The position numbers were made by a program, and so were the translations under genes. Under the pieces are notes generated by a model that was given only the letters and a program-made list of their open reading frames with translations, was not told where the DNA came from and ran no database searches. Positions 43,621 to 53,477 of a DNA stretch of 64,000 bases are shown here, piece by piece (within the stretch, counting starts at the first letter, position 1; each line of letters opens with the position of its first letter). Source of the DNA: Candidatus Heimdallarchaeota archaeon (GTDB lineage Archaea > Asgardarchaeota > Heimdallarchaeia > Heimdallarchaeales > Kariarchaeaceae); the NCBI GenBank assembly GCA_026702845.1, contig JADCLS010000001.1:434001-498000 (forward strand). Direction: 5' to 3'.

Positions 43621-44381
43621 TGTTGAACAAAAATATCAAATCCAGAAAATATCCTGCTCCCCAAATCTCAGATACTAAAATTATTAGTAAAGAAATTTTA
43701 CGAAATACAAATATCGAAGAAATAAAATCATTAAAAGAAAATATCCTTAATAATGAAAATAAACAAGTAAGTAGTATAATTAAAATTATGGAAAAAAAAT
43801 ATAATGTAAAATTTGGTTGTCGTGATGAACAAAAAATGGAGCATGCATTAGGAGATTATTCAGAAGCATCTACTCATTTATTTCTATTAGAAAGCTGGAA
43901 AGTTTCAGAGCAAATGGATATTAAATGGATTCATCCAGATACTGGAACAGCACCTAAGAGAGGAATTGATATAACTGCATTTTCAGATAAAAATTCCATA
44001 TCTGGTATTGAGGGAATTATTATTTTTGAAGTTAAAGGGGCTATGACTGAAAGTAGTTTAGAATCTCAAATTAAAAAAATTAAAAAATATATTAATAGAA
44101 GTAAGAATCAAATAAATAAAGAGATACAAGAATTACTTCAAATACTAAATAATTTGGGGGATAAATTACCCAATGAGATCTTTAAAAGTATTGAGAAAGA
44201 AACCCCATCTATTAGATTAGCTGGATCTTTAGTTACAGATTTAAAATTTAAAGACCATAAATATATTACAAATTTTCTAAAGAGTTTTAATCAAAAAAAA
44301 GATGGATTACCTAAAGGACTTATCATATTATATTCGCAAGATATAAGAAAAGAAGTTCAAAGATTTAATAAGGAGGTTTAA
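43620..44381 (+). CDS. PD-(D/E)XK nuclease, HamA-like
   Basis: A 253-residue protein with a PD-(D/E)XK core: E74 and E82 in the helix MEHALGDYSEAS, D117 in RGIDITAF, and E137-x-K139 in IIIFEVKGAM. The arrangement (helix with acidic residue, GIDI strand, FEVKG strand, then a long basic helix QIKKIKKYI) resembles HamA (DUF1837) of the Hachiman defence system. The start ATG overlaps the hsdS stop (TAATG). The next gene encodes a large SF2 helicase, the HamB position. Similarity to HamA is by motif and context, not by alignment; it could be another restriction-like nuclease family. Confidence 0.65.
   Translation: MLNKNIKSRKYPAPQISDTKIISKEILRNTNIEEIKSLKENILNNENKQVSSIIKIMEKKYNVKFGCRDEQKMEHALGDYSEASTHLFLLESWKVSEQMDIKWIHPDTGTAPKRGIDITAFSDKNSISGIEGIIIFEVKGAMTESSLESQIKKIKKYINRSKNQINKEIQELLQILNNLGDKLPNEIFKSIEKETPSIRLAGSLVTDLKFKDHKYITNFLKSFNQKKDGLPKGLIILYSQDIRKEVQRFNKEV
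44371..44376 (+). promoter_or_regulatory. Shine-Dalgarno supporting an ATT start for the helicase
   Basis: AGGAGG inside the end of the nuclease gene is followed by exactly eight bases and ATT at 44385. The spacing equals that of the longin-like gene at 12493. A TAA at 44379 closes the frame, and the first standard start is TTG 44457. Confidence 0.65.
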
Positions 44382-44384
44382 AGC

Positions 44385-47300
44385 ATTTCAAATAATACAA
44401 TAAATCATATTTCTGATAATGAAACAGGTATTACATATATTTCAGTTAAAACGTATTTGAATAAGCTTTCCTCTTATAGAAATTTTGAATTTCAGGCGAT
44501 AATAAAAAGTAATCAACCTAGTTTAGATGATTTCTTTGGAGAAGGTCCAAGAGATGGCACTCTTTCATCTCTTAATGTTTTGGCTGCAAAGTTAATGATC
44601 GAAAAATTAGAGAGAATTCAAACCTATCAGGGAATATTAGATAAGGATAAAATTGCTGAATTAAGAGACCAACTTGCTGAGATTATAGAGCAATTAGAGA
44701 GTAACACCTCACTTCCAAATGATCTAAGTCAACAATTAATGATTTTTGCCGCAATTGAGGAAGAAATTGCGGGAAAAACTCCTCTTGTAGAACAATATTG
44801 TGATAAAATAGAAAATATAAAAACATCAAATCATATGGTCTATGATAACGTACTAAGCTCTGTTATATTATTTATGAGAAGATATACAAATGTCATCGTA
44901 AAGTTTGATGAATTGTTACAGAAAACAACAAAACTAAGGAATGATTATTTAGAAGTCTTAATGGGAAATAATGTTGAAGATGATAAAGACGAAGAGCTTG
45001 AACCATTAAGTATTGATGAAAGAAATGAATTTGAATCTTTTTTACTCATGTTGGAAATTCCTGAAATCTTGTATAATTATTTGCAATATTACTATGGGCT
45101 AATAAAAGAAAGCAATAATGAGATAGTGTACTTAAATGAGTTAGCAAAAGAATTATATGATCGGGACTTCAAATCATTTTCTCTACTTCCAAGAGAATTG
45201 TCTAGAATTATCCCTCGTATAGAAAAAAGGTTGGTTAGAAATATTAATTTTATTGATAATATAGAGTTTTTACAAGATTTTTTGTTTAACAAAAAAATGT
45301 TTGAATTGTGGCCACCTCAACTTGATGCGATAAAAAATTTTCAAAACTTAGATTCTTCATATTTTATTTATCAACCTACTAGCTCAGGCAAAAGTTTGAT
45401 CGCAGAAATATGGATATTCCTACATTTATTAAAAAATCCAGATAATATTATAATTTATCTTGTATCAATGAAATCTCTTGCTTCTCAAGTATCTAAGGAT
45501 TTAAGTCAATCCTTTTCATCTTTTGTTGTGTCTAATCTTTCAGGTGTACAACTCCACCCAATATTAGATACTGCAAGAAAGTCATTTTCTAACATTTTAA
45601 TAATGACTCCCGAAAAATTTAATCTTCTATATCAAAATGGGGAATTCAACTCAAATCATCCATCGACAATTATCATTGATGAAGCTCATGGCATAATGGG
45701 TAAGAACACTAGAGAATTTACCAATTCTATTTCTATTTTAAAATTTAAATTAAAATACTCAAATATACCTATTCTCGCATTATCTGCGGTAATAGAACAA
45801 CCTGATTCTGTAGAGAAATGGGGGTATATGAATTTTAAATTGCAAGGATCTGAATGGAGATCAACTAGATTAAAGACATATACTGTTGATGTTAAACAAG
45901 GTCTAATTGAGTCAATTTCTAAAGATATAATCGAGAAAACTAAATTAGAAACACTATTTAAACGATTAAATAATGTTGACCACACCGTTAAATTGTTTGA
46001 ATTCCTTGAATATAGATCTTCAAAACAATTAAGCTTGATAGTTTTCTGTAATTCACGTTCAGATACAATAAAGTATGCTGAAGCATTTTATAATAAATAT
46101 AATGGAACACAAAAAAATGAAGATTTAGTTGAATTTATTAGAGAAGAATTAGGAGAGGACGATAATTTAAATAAATTTGTCACAAAAGGTATCGCTTATC
46201 ATCATGCTGGACTTCCTCCAAATGTAAAAAATAAAATTGAGGAATCATTAAAGCTAGGAAAGCTTAAAATTATTTGTGCGACGACTACGCTTGCAGAGGG
46301 ATTAAACACACCGGTTGATGTAGTTATTATACCAAAACCATATTTATTTACTGGGAATTACAATGAACCTATGCTATTATCAACTATAAATAACATGTTT
46401 GGAAGAGCAGGGAGAGCATCTCATGGCGGAATTGGAAAGTCATTTATCTATACTGATGATTTCAATAAACATTTGGAAGTGAAATCTAAACCAAAAATTA
46501 CATTTGCAAGTAACTTCGAAGAAGTACATCCTGTACTTCTAAAATCTCTAAGACGAAATGAATTACCAACAGCTAATTATTCAGAAAATGAAATTTTAAA
46601 ATTTAGAACATCAATTTATTCTCTTGTTTGCGATGGGGCAATAAATTCTAAAAATGTGAATAGATTCATAAACAAAATTGATCCTATCAGAAAAGATCAG
46701 TTCAAAGTGCCTATTCAAAAAACTGTTACAAGTTTCAAGAAAATACCTGAGTTACTAATGGAGCATAGTCCTTTACAAGCAACAGAATTGGGATGGTTGT
46801 GTTTTAGAACTGGTTTAGATCCTCTTTCATTCACAAATTACATCAAATTTATTGAAGAAATTAAAGAGGACATATCCTTTATTGAACATACAACCTTTCT
46901 AAATTTATCATTGAAACAAAGACGGAAATTATTGAAAATATTTTTTATTCCTGATGAAGCACGTATTGATGGAAATAATTTAATTGAACCCGAATACAGA
47001 ATAAAATTACTTGATTGTTGGTTATTCTCAAATGGATCTTTACAATTAACCAAAAAGAAAATTGAAGAAGAAATTGGATCAGATTTTGATTTATACAAAA
47101 TTTCAACAACAATATTCGATACTTTTGGTAATACCATAACTTGGATATCCTGGGCGTTTAATCAAATTATTGAATTTCACTTTGATATGGATGTAGATTC
47201 AAGCTATTCGCTTTTACCATTTTATATTAAGTCAGGTAGAACAGATCCATTTTATGCAATATTATCTGGTTTTAATCTTTCAAAAACATCAATTCAAAAT

Positions 47301-47753
47301 TACCTACCTTTATTACCCAAAACATTACAATCAACTGAAAATGTATCGGAATTATTTGAATGGATTGTTTATGAATTACCAAAATTGATTGAACAAGGCA
47401 GTTTCGAAGATAATGAACTAAATGCTCTATTATTTAAATCACTAAGATCACCGAAAGAATGGGATCAGTCAGTATTCTTGGCTTCATTTATTTCAGGTTG
47501 GTATGATCTTTCATTAAATGCATTGAAAAAATCCAAAATTAATGTAAATTCTTTCGAGAAGTGTTTAGATAATATTCTATTTACAAGTGTAGATTATGCA
47601 GATAAGTTGAATGAAATGAAAATCGAGAACAAAATTAAAAACTGTTATAAATTATTAAATGAGAAAAAAAATAAGAAGAGTGATTCAATTCTCAAGATAT
47701 TCTTCACTCTACTTGAATATTTCCCGAAATATAATAGTATAATAAATATGTGA
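44385..47753 (+). CDS. Ski2-like SF2 helicase, HamB-like, with PIP box
   Basis: An 1122-residue helicase from ATT 44385 (1098 from TTG 44457). Motif I is PTSSGKSLIAE, motif II is IIDEAHGIMG, motif III LALSAVI, motif IV region LIVFCNSRSDT, motif V ICATTTLAEGLNTP and motif VI MFGRAGRASHGG, the Ski2-like layout shared by HamB. Near the N-terminus QPSLDDFF matches the PCNA-binding consensus Q-x-x-(L)-x-x-F-F exactly. A long helical region (residues about 70-320) precedes the motor and a 450-residue C-terminal part follows it. With the upstream nuclease this forms a Hachiman-like pair; the helicase would sense or unwind foreign or stalled DNA. Confidence 0.82.
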   Translation: MSNNTINHISDNETGITYISVKTYLNKLSSYRNFEFQAIIKSNQPSLDDFFGEGPRDGTLSSLNVLAAKLMIEKLERIQTYQGILDKDKIAELRDQLAEIIEQLESNTSLPNDLSQQLMIFAAIEEEIAGKTPLVEQYCDKIENIKTSNHMVYDNVLSSVILFMRRYTNVIVKFDELLQKTTKLRNDYLEVLMGNNVEDDKDEELEPLSIDERNEFESFLLMLEIPEILYNYLQYYYGLIKESNNEIVYLNELAKELYDRDFKSFSLLPRELSRIIPRIEKRLVRNINFIDNIEFLQDFLFNKKMFELWPPQLDAIKNFQNLDSSYFIYQPTSSGKSLIAEIWIFLHLLKNPDNIIIYLVSMKSLASQVSKDLSQSFSSFVVSNLSGVQLHPILDTARKSFSNILIMTPEKFNLLYQNGEFNSNHPSTIIIDEAHGIMGKNTREFTNSISILKFKLKYSNIPILALSAVIEQPDSVEKWGYMNFKLQGSEWRSTRLKTYTVDVKQGLIESISKDIIEKTKLETLFKRLNNVDHTVKLFEFLEYRSSKQLSLIVFCNSRSDTIKYAEAFYNKYNGTQKNEDLVEFIREELGEDDNLNKFVTKGIAYHHAGLPPNVKNKIEESLKLGKLKIICATTTLAEGLNTPVDVVIIPKPYLFTGNYNEPMLLSTINNMFGRAGRASHGGIGKSFIYTDDFNKHLEVKSKPKITFASNFEEVHPVLLKSLRRNELPTANYSENEILKFRTSIYSLVCDGAINSKNVNRFINKIDPIRKDQFKVPIQKTVTSFKKIPELLMEHSPLQATELGWLCFRTGLDPLSFTNYIKFIEEIKEDISFIEHTTFLNLSLKQRRKLLKIFFIPDEARIDGNNLIEPEYRIKLLDCWLFSNGSLQLTKKKIEEEIGSDFDLYKISTTIFDTFGNTITWISWAFNQIIEFHFDMDVDSSYSLLPFYIKSGRTDPFYAILSGFNLSKTSIQNYLPLLPKTLQSTENVSELFEWIVYELPKLIEQGSFEDNELNALLFKSLRSPKEWDQSVFLASFISGWYDLSLNALKKSKINVNSFEKCLDNILFTSVDYADKLNEMKIENKIKNCYKLLNEKKNKKSDSILKIFFTLLEYFPKYNSIINM

Positions 47754-47804
47754 TACTAGAAATCTTTGTTAATTAATTTCTAAGGTCATCAATAATGATA
47801 ACAA

Positions 47805-49064
47805 ATGTCTAAAAAACGTAAAATAGAGTTAGAAACATGGCCATTCTATTCAATTTTTCCAGAAGGAGAGTATAAAATTGATGATAGAAAAATGCGAATT
47901 GTAAATAATAAACTTGCACTACCACCTCAACAATCCATATTTTCAATTGTTATGAGTTCTGATGAATATCCTATTTCATCAATTCATAAAAGTTATTTTA
48001 GTAACGAAATTAAAAATAAAATACAATCAATCAATACTTATTGTTTTAAATTTCCAATAAAATTATTTGAACCAATTATCTTTGGAAGTGGAATTTCAAC
48101 AAACATTAGAATTGATAAAAGCTATGCGCTTTTTCCTAATGAATATCAAAACCTAATCCAATCAATGTTTCAGTTACATTCAACTTTAGAAAACGGTAGA
48201 GAAAATGAAAAAGATTTTCAAAAAATACTTAGATCGTTAAGAAAGTATAGTATATCATATCAACATCGTTCAGATCCAATTGAATCATTTGAGAATATGT
48301 GGATAGCATTTGAGACTTTTTTCGATAAAATTTCTTTAAGGACTGTTGCTCCTGAAGGATTGATTAAATTGAGAAATACAGTCAAACAAGAAATTAAAAA
48401 TCAAAAAGATACAATTGAAAATGAATTAGAAAATAGTCTATTTTCGTTATCCTTTGATCAAGCTAGCAATAAACTATTCGAAGGTATTGATAATTCATAT
48501 TTACCAATAAAGAAAGTAATTATTAGTCAATTTACATCCATTATAAACAAAGTTTCTTCAGAATATCCTGAATTACAATTAAATACTGAAAAAATTATCA
48601 ACAGTAATTTAGCAAACTTAAACACCTGGTATGGACTTCGAAATAATCTATTCCATAATGGAGAATATCCTAGAGAAGATAATTGGGATATTTTAATAAA
48701 ATCCACATCAGAAATTGAAAATGCTGTAAGAATAATAATCGCTTCGTTACTTTTAATACACGGGTTAATTTTTTCAGTTAGTGAAAAATCATTAACAAAA
48801 GAGGAGTTTAAGGAGTTTACAAATCTGGTCAGATGTGATGAAAAAAATGAATTTAAATCAGTACTTCACTCCACCATAGTAATTGAAGATTTTATATTAT
48901 ATTTTCTTGAGAAAAGAGAAAACTGTACAAAGGAAGATATCATCAATGCATTTTACATTATTTCTAATGAGTCTCCTCATCTGAACAACATTGATATTCA
49001 TCTCGAGTTTTTGGAAGAACAAAATAAAATTAAGAGAATTAATAACATTTACCAACTTATTTGA
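47805..49064 (+). CDS. HEPN-wHTH protein (R-x4-H) of the cassette
   Basis: A 419-residue protein with a central helical HEPN-like domain. The motif GLRNNLFHNG holds R279 and H284 in the R-x4-H arrangement of HEPN ribonucleases, preceded by FENMWIAFETFF, as in ApeA-like HEPN families. The C-terminal 70 residues (TKEDIINAFYIISNES to EEQNKIKRINN) look like a winged helix. The first 130 residues, mostly strands, are unrecognised. It follows the helicase by 51 bases and precedes hsdR. It may be an RNA-cleaving effector or toxin of the nuclease-helicase pair; this is inference. Confidence 0.65.
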   Translation: MSKKRKIELETWPFYSIFPEGEYKIDDRKMRIVNNKLALPPQQSIFSIVMSSDEYPISSIHKSYFSNEIKNKIQSINTYCFKFPIKLFEPIIFGSGISTNIRIDKSYALFPNEYQNLIQSMFQLHSTLENGRENEKDFQKILRSLRKYSISYQHRSDPIESFENMWIAFETFFDKISLRTVAPEGLIKLRNTVKQEIKNQKDTIENELENSLFSLSFDQASNKLFEGIDNSYLPIKKVIISQFTSIINKVSSEYPELQLNTEKIINSNLANLNTWYGLRNNLFHNGEYPREDNWDILIKSTSEIENAVRIIIASLLLIHGLIFSVSEKSLTKEEFKEFTNLVRCDEKNEFKSVLHSTIVIEDFILYFLEKRENCTKEDIINAFYIISNESPHLNNIDIHLEFLEEQNKIKRINNIYQLI

Positions 49065-49233
49065 AAATTTGAGAATTAAATTTATCAATTTATTCTTGGA
49101 AAAGAAAGAATGCTTATGCAATGTTATCATAAACGAGATTAGATATACATTTTCAAGCGTTTTCTCACATATTCCTAATATGATTTATAATATTTAGATT
49201 TAATATTCAAATAAAACCCAAGGTGAGGGAAAA

Positions 49234-52200
49234 TTGTCTCGATGGAATGAACTTATACTTACAGAATTACCAGCAATCTCTTTGTTACAGAAACTAGGCT
49301 ATACTTACTTCTCACCTGGAAAACTGGAGAAAGAACGTCCTAGATTACAAGAACCAGTAGTCATTCCAAGATTTCAGTCCTCAATTAAGAGAATAAATCC
49401 TTGGATTTCAGAAGAAAATATTAAAAGAGTAACTGATAAGATTTCAAGAGTTTCAAGTACATCAGATATTGAAATTAATAGAGAAATTCATGATTTGATA
49501 GTACAGTATATCTCAGTTAAGCAAGACCTAGGTAATGGTAACAGACCACACACAGTTAAGATTATCGATTTTGATGAAATAACAAATAATGAATTCATAG
49601 TAACTCAACAGTATAGAGTCATTGGTCCAAAAAAAGAGATTAGATGCGATATTATATGCTTAATAAATGGAATCCCAATAGTTGTTATAGAGGCTAAAAA
49701 TCCAGTATTAGCAGGCAGCACACCTGAACAAGCAATAAAACAATTACATCGCTATCAGGAAAGAGAACGAGGTGCACCAAGTTTGTTCCACTATACCCAA
49801 ATACTAATGGCAACAAATATGGTCCAGGCATTTATAGGAACAAATGATACACCAATACAGCATTTTCTTGAATGGAAAGATCCTTATCCAAAAACAATCC
49901 CAGATATTGAAAAAATTCTAGGTAAAACGCCAAAAGCACAGGATGTTTCAATTGCAGGAGTTCTAACTCCATTAAATCTACTTGATATAATTCAGAATTT
50001 TATTGTGTTCGAAGTAGTAGATAGTAAATTAATAAAGAAAATTCCGAGATATCAACAGTATCGTGCTGTCAACAAGACAATTGACCGAATACTTGAAAAC
50101 TGGGGTAATTCAGAAGAAACTCCAAAAGAAAAAGAAATGACTAAAAATCGTGGTGGTGTAATTTGGCATACACAAGGATCTGGAAAATCCCTAACCATGT
50201 TATTTCTTGCTGTTAAGCTCAGAAGGATTCGACAACTTCAAAATCCGACTGTAGTAGTCGTCACTGATAGAATAGATCTAGATAAACAAATAACTGGTAC
50301 TTTCAAAAGATGTAATTTTCCAAGCCCAATCCAAGCAAAATCAACACATCATCTTAAGGAGCTTATCGGTCAAATAGACCAAGTACCTGGTCAAACAATA
50401 ATGACAACAATCCACAAATTCCAGGATAAGAATAGAGCAGAAATTTATCCAGAATTAGCAAAATCATCAAATATTATAGTTCTTGCTGATGAAGGGCATA
50501 GATCCCAGTATAAGGGTCTTGCACTCAATATGAGAACAGCAATGCCAAATGCAACATTTATTGCATTTACAGGTACACCATTGATTAAGAAAGAGAATAT
50601 TACTACTAGTAAGTTTAGTTCATACATTGACAAGTATACTATCGATCAATCTGTGGAAGATGGAGCAACAGTTCCTATATTCTATGAAAGTCGGTTGCCA
50701 AATTTACATGTAGAGAAAAAAGCCATGGATGCCATGCTTGAACTTGAGCTGGAAGATTATTCAGATGAGGAACAGGAGAAAATAAGGAAGAGATATGCAA
50801 CACTACGAAACATCCTTGGTGCTGAGAGTAGAGTAAAACAGGTTGCAGCAGATCTTTACAAACATTTCAGGGAATACATTCATGCTAATGGTTTCAAAGC
50901 TCAAATAGTTTCGATTGATCGCCTAACTGCGGTTAGATACAAAAAATTGCTTGATGCAATAATAAAGGAAAGACATAATATTGAATGTGCTGTAATATAT
51001 TCAAGTTCTGCAAATGATGATGGAGATTTACTCAAATATAAGACCACGAAAGAAGATCAGGATGAGTTAATTACTAGATTTAAAGATCCTGAAGATAAAT
51101 TATCAATATTGATTGTGGTGGATATGTTACTAACTGGATTTGATGCACCTATCGAACAGGTAATGTATCTGGATAATGTTCTAAAAGACCATAATTTATT
51201 GCAAGCGATTGCCCGAGTTAACAGAACATACAAGAATAAATCCTATGGATTAATCGTGGATTACGTTGGAATTTCTAAATATCTAAGGAAAGCTCTGGAC
51301 ATATTTGATGCAGATGATATTGCAAATGCTCTCATTCCCTTTGCAGAGGCAGTAAAAAATCTGGAAGTTGCACATGCTGAAGTTATGTCATTATTTCAAT
51401 CGGTCAATAATTTAGATGACATTGATGCTTGTACAGAGGCCATAGCTAATGATCAGAAATCAATTGACATATTTGTTAGTAAATCAAAGGAGTTTGAACG
51501 GACCTTAGATGTTGTTTTACCTGATCCTATAGTTAACAAATACAAATCAGATTATATATTTACTGTAAAATTACTTGAATATCTAAAAAATACAGGTAGA
51601 AGTGGTATAGCAACAGATTTTTCTGAAATTGCCAAAAAAATAAAGGAATTGATAGATGAGTATGTGAGGACTTCTGGGGTTCAATTGATTGTTCAACCTG
51701 TATCTATACTATCTCCTGATTTTGATAAGCATCTTGAAACCATCGGGAAATCATCTAAAGCTAGAGCATTAATTGCAGAGCATGCAATGAAGAAAGAGAT
51801 AAGTGAGAGAAGAAAAGAAAATCCAGAGTTTTATGATAGTCTAAGCCAACGTTTGGAAAAGATTATCCAGGAATACAAGCAAATGAGACTAACAGATGCT
51901 GAGTTTATTGAGGCAATTAATCCACTTATTCTCGAAATGAGATCCTTAAGGAATAAAGCATCTGCAATGGGAATGGATGAGACCCAATATGCGTTTTATG
52001 AGAAGCTCGGTAAAGCTCTTGGAATTACAATTCAAAATGAACTGAATATCGATGTAAAGAATATTGCAATTGATTTAATTACCGAACTAAAAGGTATGGC
52101 AATTATTGATTGGAAATTCAAGGAGGATGTACAAAGGAAGATGCGCAGCAAGATAAAAATCGCCTTGATCAGAAGTATTCCAGATGTAAAGTTAAGAGAG

Positions 52201-52245
52201 AAAACAACCACTGAACTAGTAGAATTGGCAAAAAATCACTTATAA
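49234..52245 (+). CDS. hsdR: Type I restriction enzyme subunit HsdR
   Basis: A 1003-residue restriction subunit. The N-terminal nuclease shows the PD-(D/E)XK pattern in RCDIICLINGIPIVVIEAKN. The translocase carries Walker A HTQGSGKSLTM, motif II VLADEGHRSQ, motif III AFTGTPL, and VDMLLTGFDAP with IARVNRTYKNK in the second RecA-like domain. A helical C-terminus binds HsdM. The start is TTG 49234, ten bases after the AGG of AGGTGA. A 169-base gap with an A/T-rich stretch before it may hold a separate promoter. It cuts unmodified DNA after ATP-driven translocation. Confidence 0.95.
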   Translation: MSRWNELILTELPAISLLQKLGYTYFSPGKLEKERPRLQEPVVIPRFQSSIKRINPWISEENIKRVTDKISRVSSTSDIEINREIHDLIVQYISVKQDLGNGNRPHTVKIIDFDEITNNEFIVTQQYRVIGPKKEIRCDIICLINGIPIVVIEAKNPVLAGSTPEQAIKQLHRYQERERGAPSLFHYTQILMATNMVQAFIGTNDTPIQHFLEWKDPYPKTIPDIEKILGKTPKAQDVSIAGVLTPLNLLDIIQNFIVFEVVDSKLIKKIPRYQQYRAVNKTIDRILENWGNSEETPKEKEMTKNRGGVIWHTQGSGKSLTMLFLAVKLRRIRQLQNPTVVVVTDRIDLDKQITGTFKRCNFPSPIQAKSTHHLKELIGQIDQVPGQTIMTTIHKFQDKNRAEIYPELAKSSNIIVLADEGHRSQYKGLALNMRTAMPNATFIAFTGTPLIKKENITTSKFSSYIDKYTIDQSVEDGATVPIFYESRLPNLHVEKKAMDAMLELELEDYSDEEQEKIRKRYATLRNILGAESRVKQVAADLYKHFREYIHANGFKAQIVSIDRLTAVRYKKLLDAIIKERHNIECAVIYSSSANDDGDLLKYKTTKEDQDELITRFKDPEDKLSILIVVDMLLTGFDAPIEQVMYLDNVLKDHNLLQAIARVNRTYKNKSYGLIVDYVGISKYLRKALDIFDADDIANALIPFAEAVKNLEVAHAEVMSLFQSVNNLDDIDACTEAIANDQKSIDIFVSKSKEFERTLDVVLPDPIVNKYKSDYIFTVKLLEYLKNTGRSGIATDFSEIAKKIKELIDEYVRTSGVQLIVQPVSILSPDFDKHLETIGKSSKARALIAEHAMKKEISERRKENPEFYDSLSQRLEKIIQEYKQMRLTDAEFIEAINPLILEMRSLRNKASAMGMDETQYAFYEKLGKALGITIQNELNIDVKNIAIDLITELKGMAIIDWKFKEDVQRKMRSKIKIALIRSIPDVKLREKTTTELVELAKNHL

Positions 52246-52332
52246 TAATTTCTTATCAATCAATGGTATAACCAATTTTCATTTATGATTAGAATAGGAA
52301 AATTAAATATGTAAGAAATACAAGTATTCTTA

Positions 52333-53253
52333 ATGAAAACAATATTCGAATTAAAACATTCCGAAATATTGGGGTTGGAATTATTTGAAACAAGAATTGG
52401 GAAATCATTTATTGAAAAGTATGATAATCTATTCACCTTTGTTCAATCCTCAATGTTTGTAGGTGGTATTTTTCGGAATCTTCGATTTTTCACAGAATTA
52501 CCCAATAACCCAATTCTGTTAAAAATGATGGAGGAACAATTACCACTAATGGATGATGAAAAAGATAAAGAGTTGTTAAATGCTTATAAGACTCTTCAAG
52601 AATTTCAAAAAAGCCCTGATATCAGTGAGCAAGATGATACGAATGATAATATGGAACAGTTTTGGGATATATTTAATGTAGATGAGAGAATTATTTCTTA
52701 TTTTATATTCACAATGTATGCATATCTGGATGTCTATTTTGATGATATTTTTACTTTGATGCTAAAAAATTCAACAGAAGATTTTGATAACTACATTACG
52801 AAATATCAGAAAAATTCAAATCCTTACCAAAATTTCACAAGATTGCTAAAAGGAAATGCAAATTACATAAAGAAAAATATTTTAGAATACTGTGATAAAG
52901 AATTATTATCAAAAGCCAAGACAACTTTGAATTTGCTAAATGAGATAAGAAATAAAATTGCTCATAAAGAACCAACTGTTCCTTTCTCGACCATTTTCCA
53001 AAACTTTCCAGATGAATTCGAAAATACTAAAGATAAGATCAATGACGAAAGGGATAAGATAATGAAAATAGAGGATGTTGATCAGTTAACCCCCTCTCAG
53101 ATCGAACTATCAAGCAAACTCATGGGAATGTTCACAAATTGGTTTGAGCAAACTCATCATTTATTCATACTTGAAAGTATATTAGAACCAGTATTACAGA
53201 TCTTAATTCTATTTGATAAAATCATATACCAAATTACAAATAAAAGTAAATAA
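52333..53253 (+). CDS. HEPN-like protein with R-x4-H motif
   Basis: A 306-residue, largely helical protein. EIRNKIAHKEP holds R206 and H211 in the R-x4-H spacing of HEPN ribonucleases, in a helix following FTRLLKGNANYIKKNIL. This layout resembles RiboL-PSP-HEPN or MAE-28990-type proteins found in defence islands. It starts 87 bases after hsdR with no strong ribosome-binding site. The sequence after residue 215 is another helical bundle. It may be a toxin-like effector in its own right; no antitoxin gene is adjacent. Confidence rests on the motif plus helical context, since R-x4-H alone is short. Confidence 0.6.
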   Translation: MKTIFELKHSEILGLELFETRIGKSFIEKYDNLFTFVQSSMFVGGIFRNLRFFTELPNNPILLKMMEEQLPLMDDEKDKELLNAYKTLQEFQKSPDISEQDDTNDNMEQFWDIFNVDERIISYFIFTMYAYLDVYFDDIFTLMLKNSTEDFDNYITKYQKNSNPYQNFTRLLKGNANYIKKNILEYCDKELLSKAKTTLNLLNEIRNKIAHKEPTVPFSTIFQNFPDEFENTKDKINDERDKIMKIEDVDQLTPSQIELSSKLMGMFTNWFEQTHHLFILESILEPVLQILILFDKIIYQITNKSK

Positions 53254-53263
53254 TAGAAGCATC

Positions 53264-53443
53264 TCAATAATTGGATTGTAGCGCATACAATTTCCCATAT
53301 AAAGACTTCATAATATTAGTTCTAACAAATTTAGATCCTCTCTTATGAAAAGAGATTCCACAATTTGTACAAATCAAAAAATCAACAAGGTTAAAATGTT
53401 TTTTATGGATATTACAATTGATACATCTAATCTTTCTATTCAT
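53264..53443 (-). CDS. Small zinc-ribbon protein (59 residues)
   Basis: A 59-residue basic protein beginning MNRKIRCINCNIHKKHFN, with CINC and CTNC pairs 18 residues apart and a C-terminal basic tail (HKRGSKFVRTN). The two CxxC knuckles suggest one bound zinc. The ATG at 53443 lies 34 bases after the stop of the YgjP-like metallopeptidase gene on the same strand, so the two may be cotranscribed. It converges on the HEPN-like gene. Function is unknown; the basic charge suggests nucleic-acid binding. Confidence 0.65.
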   Translation of the reverse strand: MNRKIRCINCNIHKKHFNLVDFLICTNCGISFHKRGSKFVRTNIMKSLYGKLYALQSNY

Positions 53444-53477
53444 CTACCTTATACTATGATTTTCAACTAATAAACTC

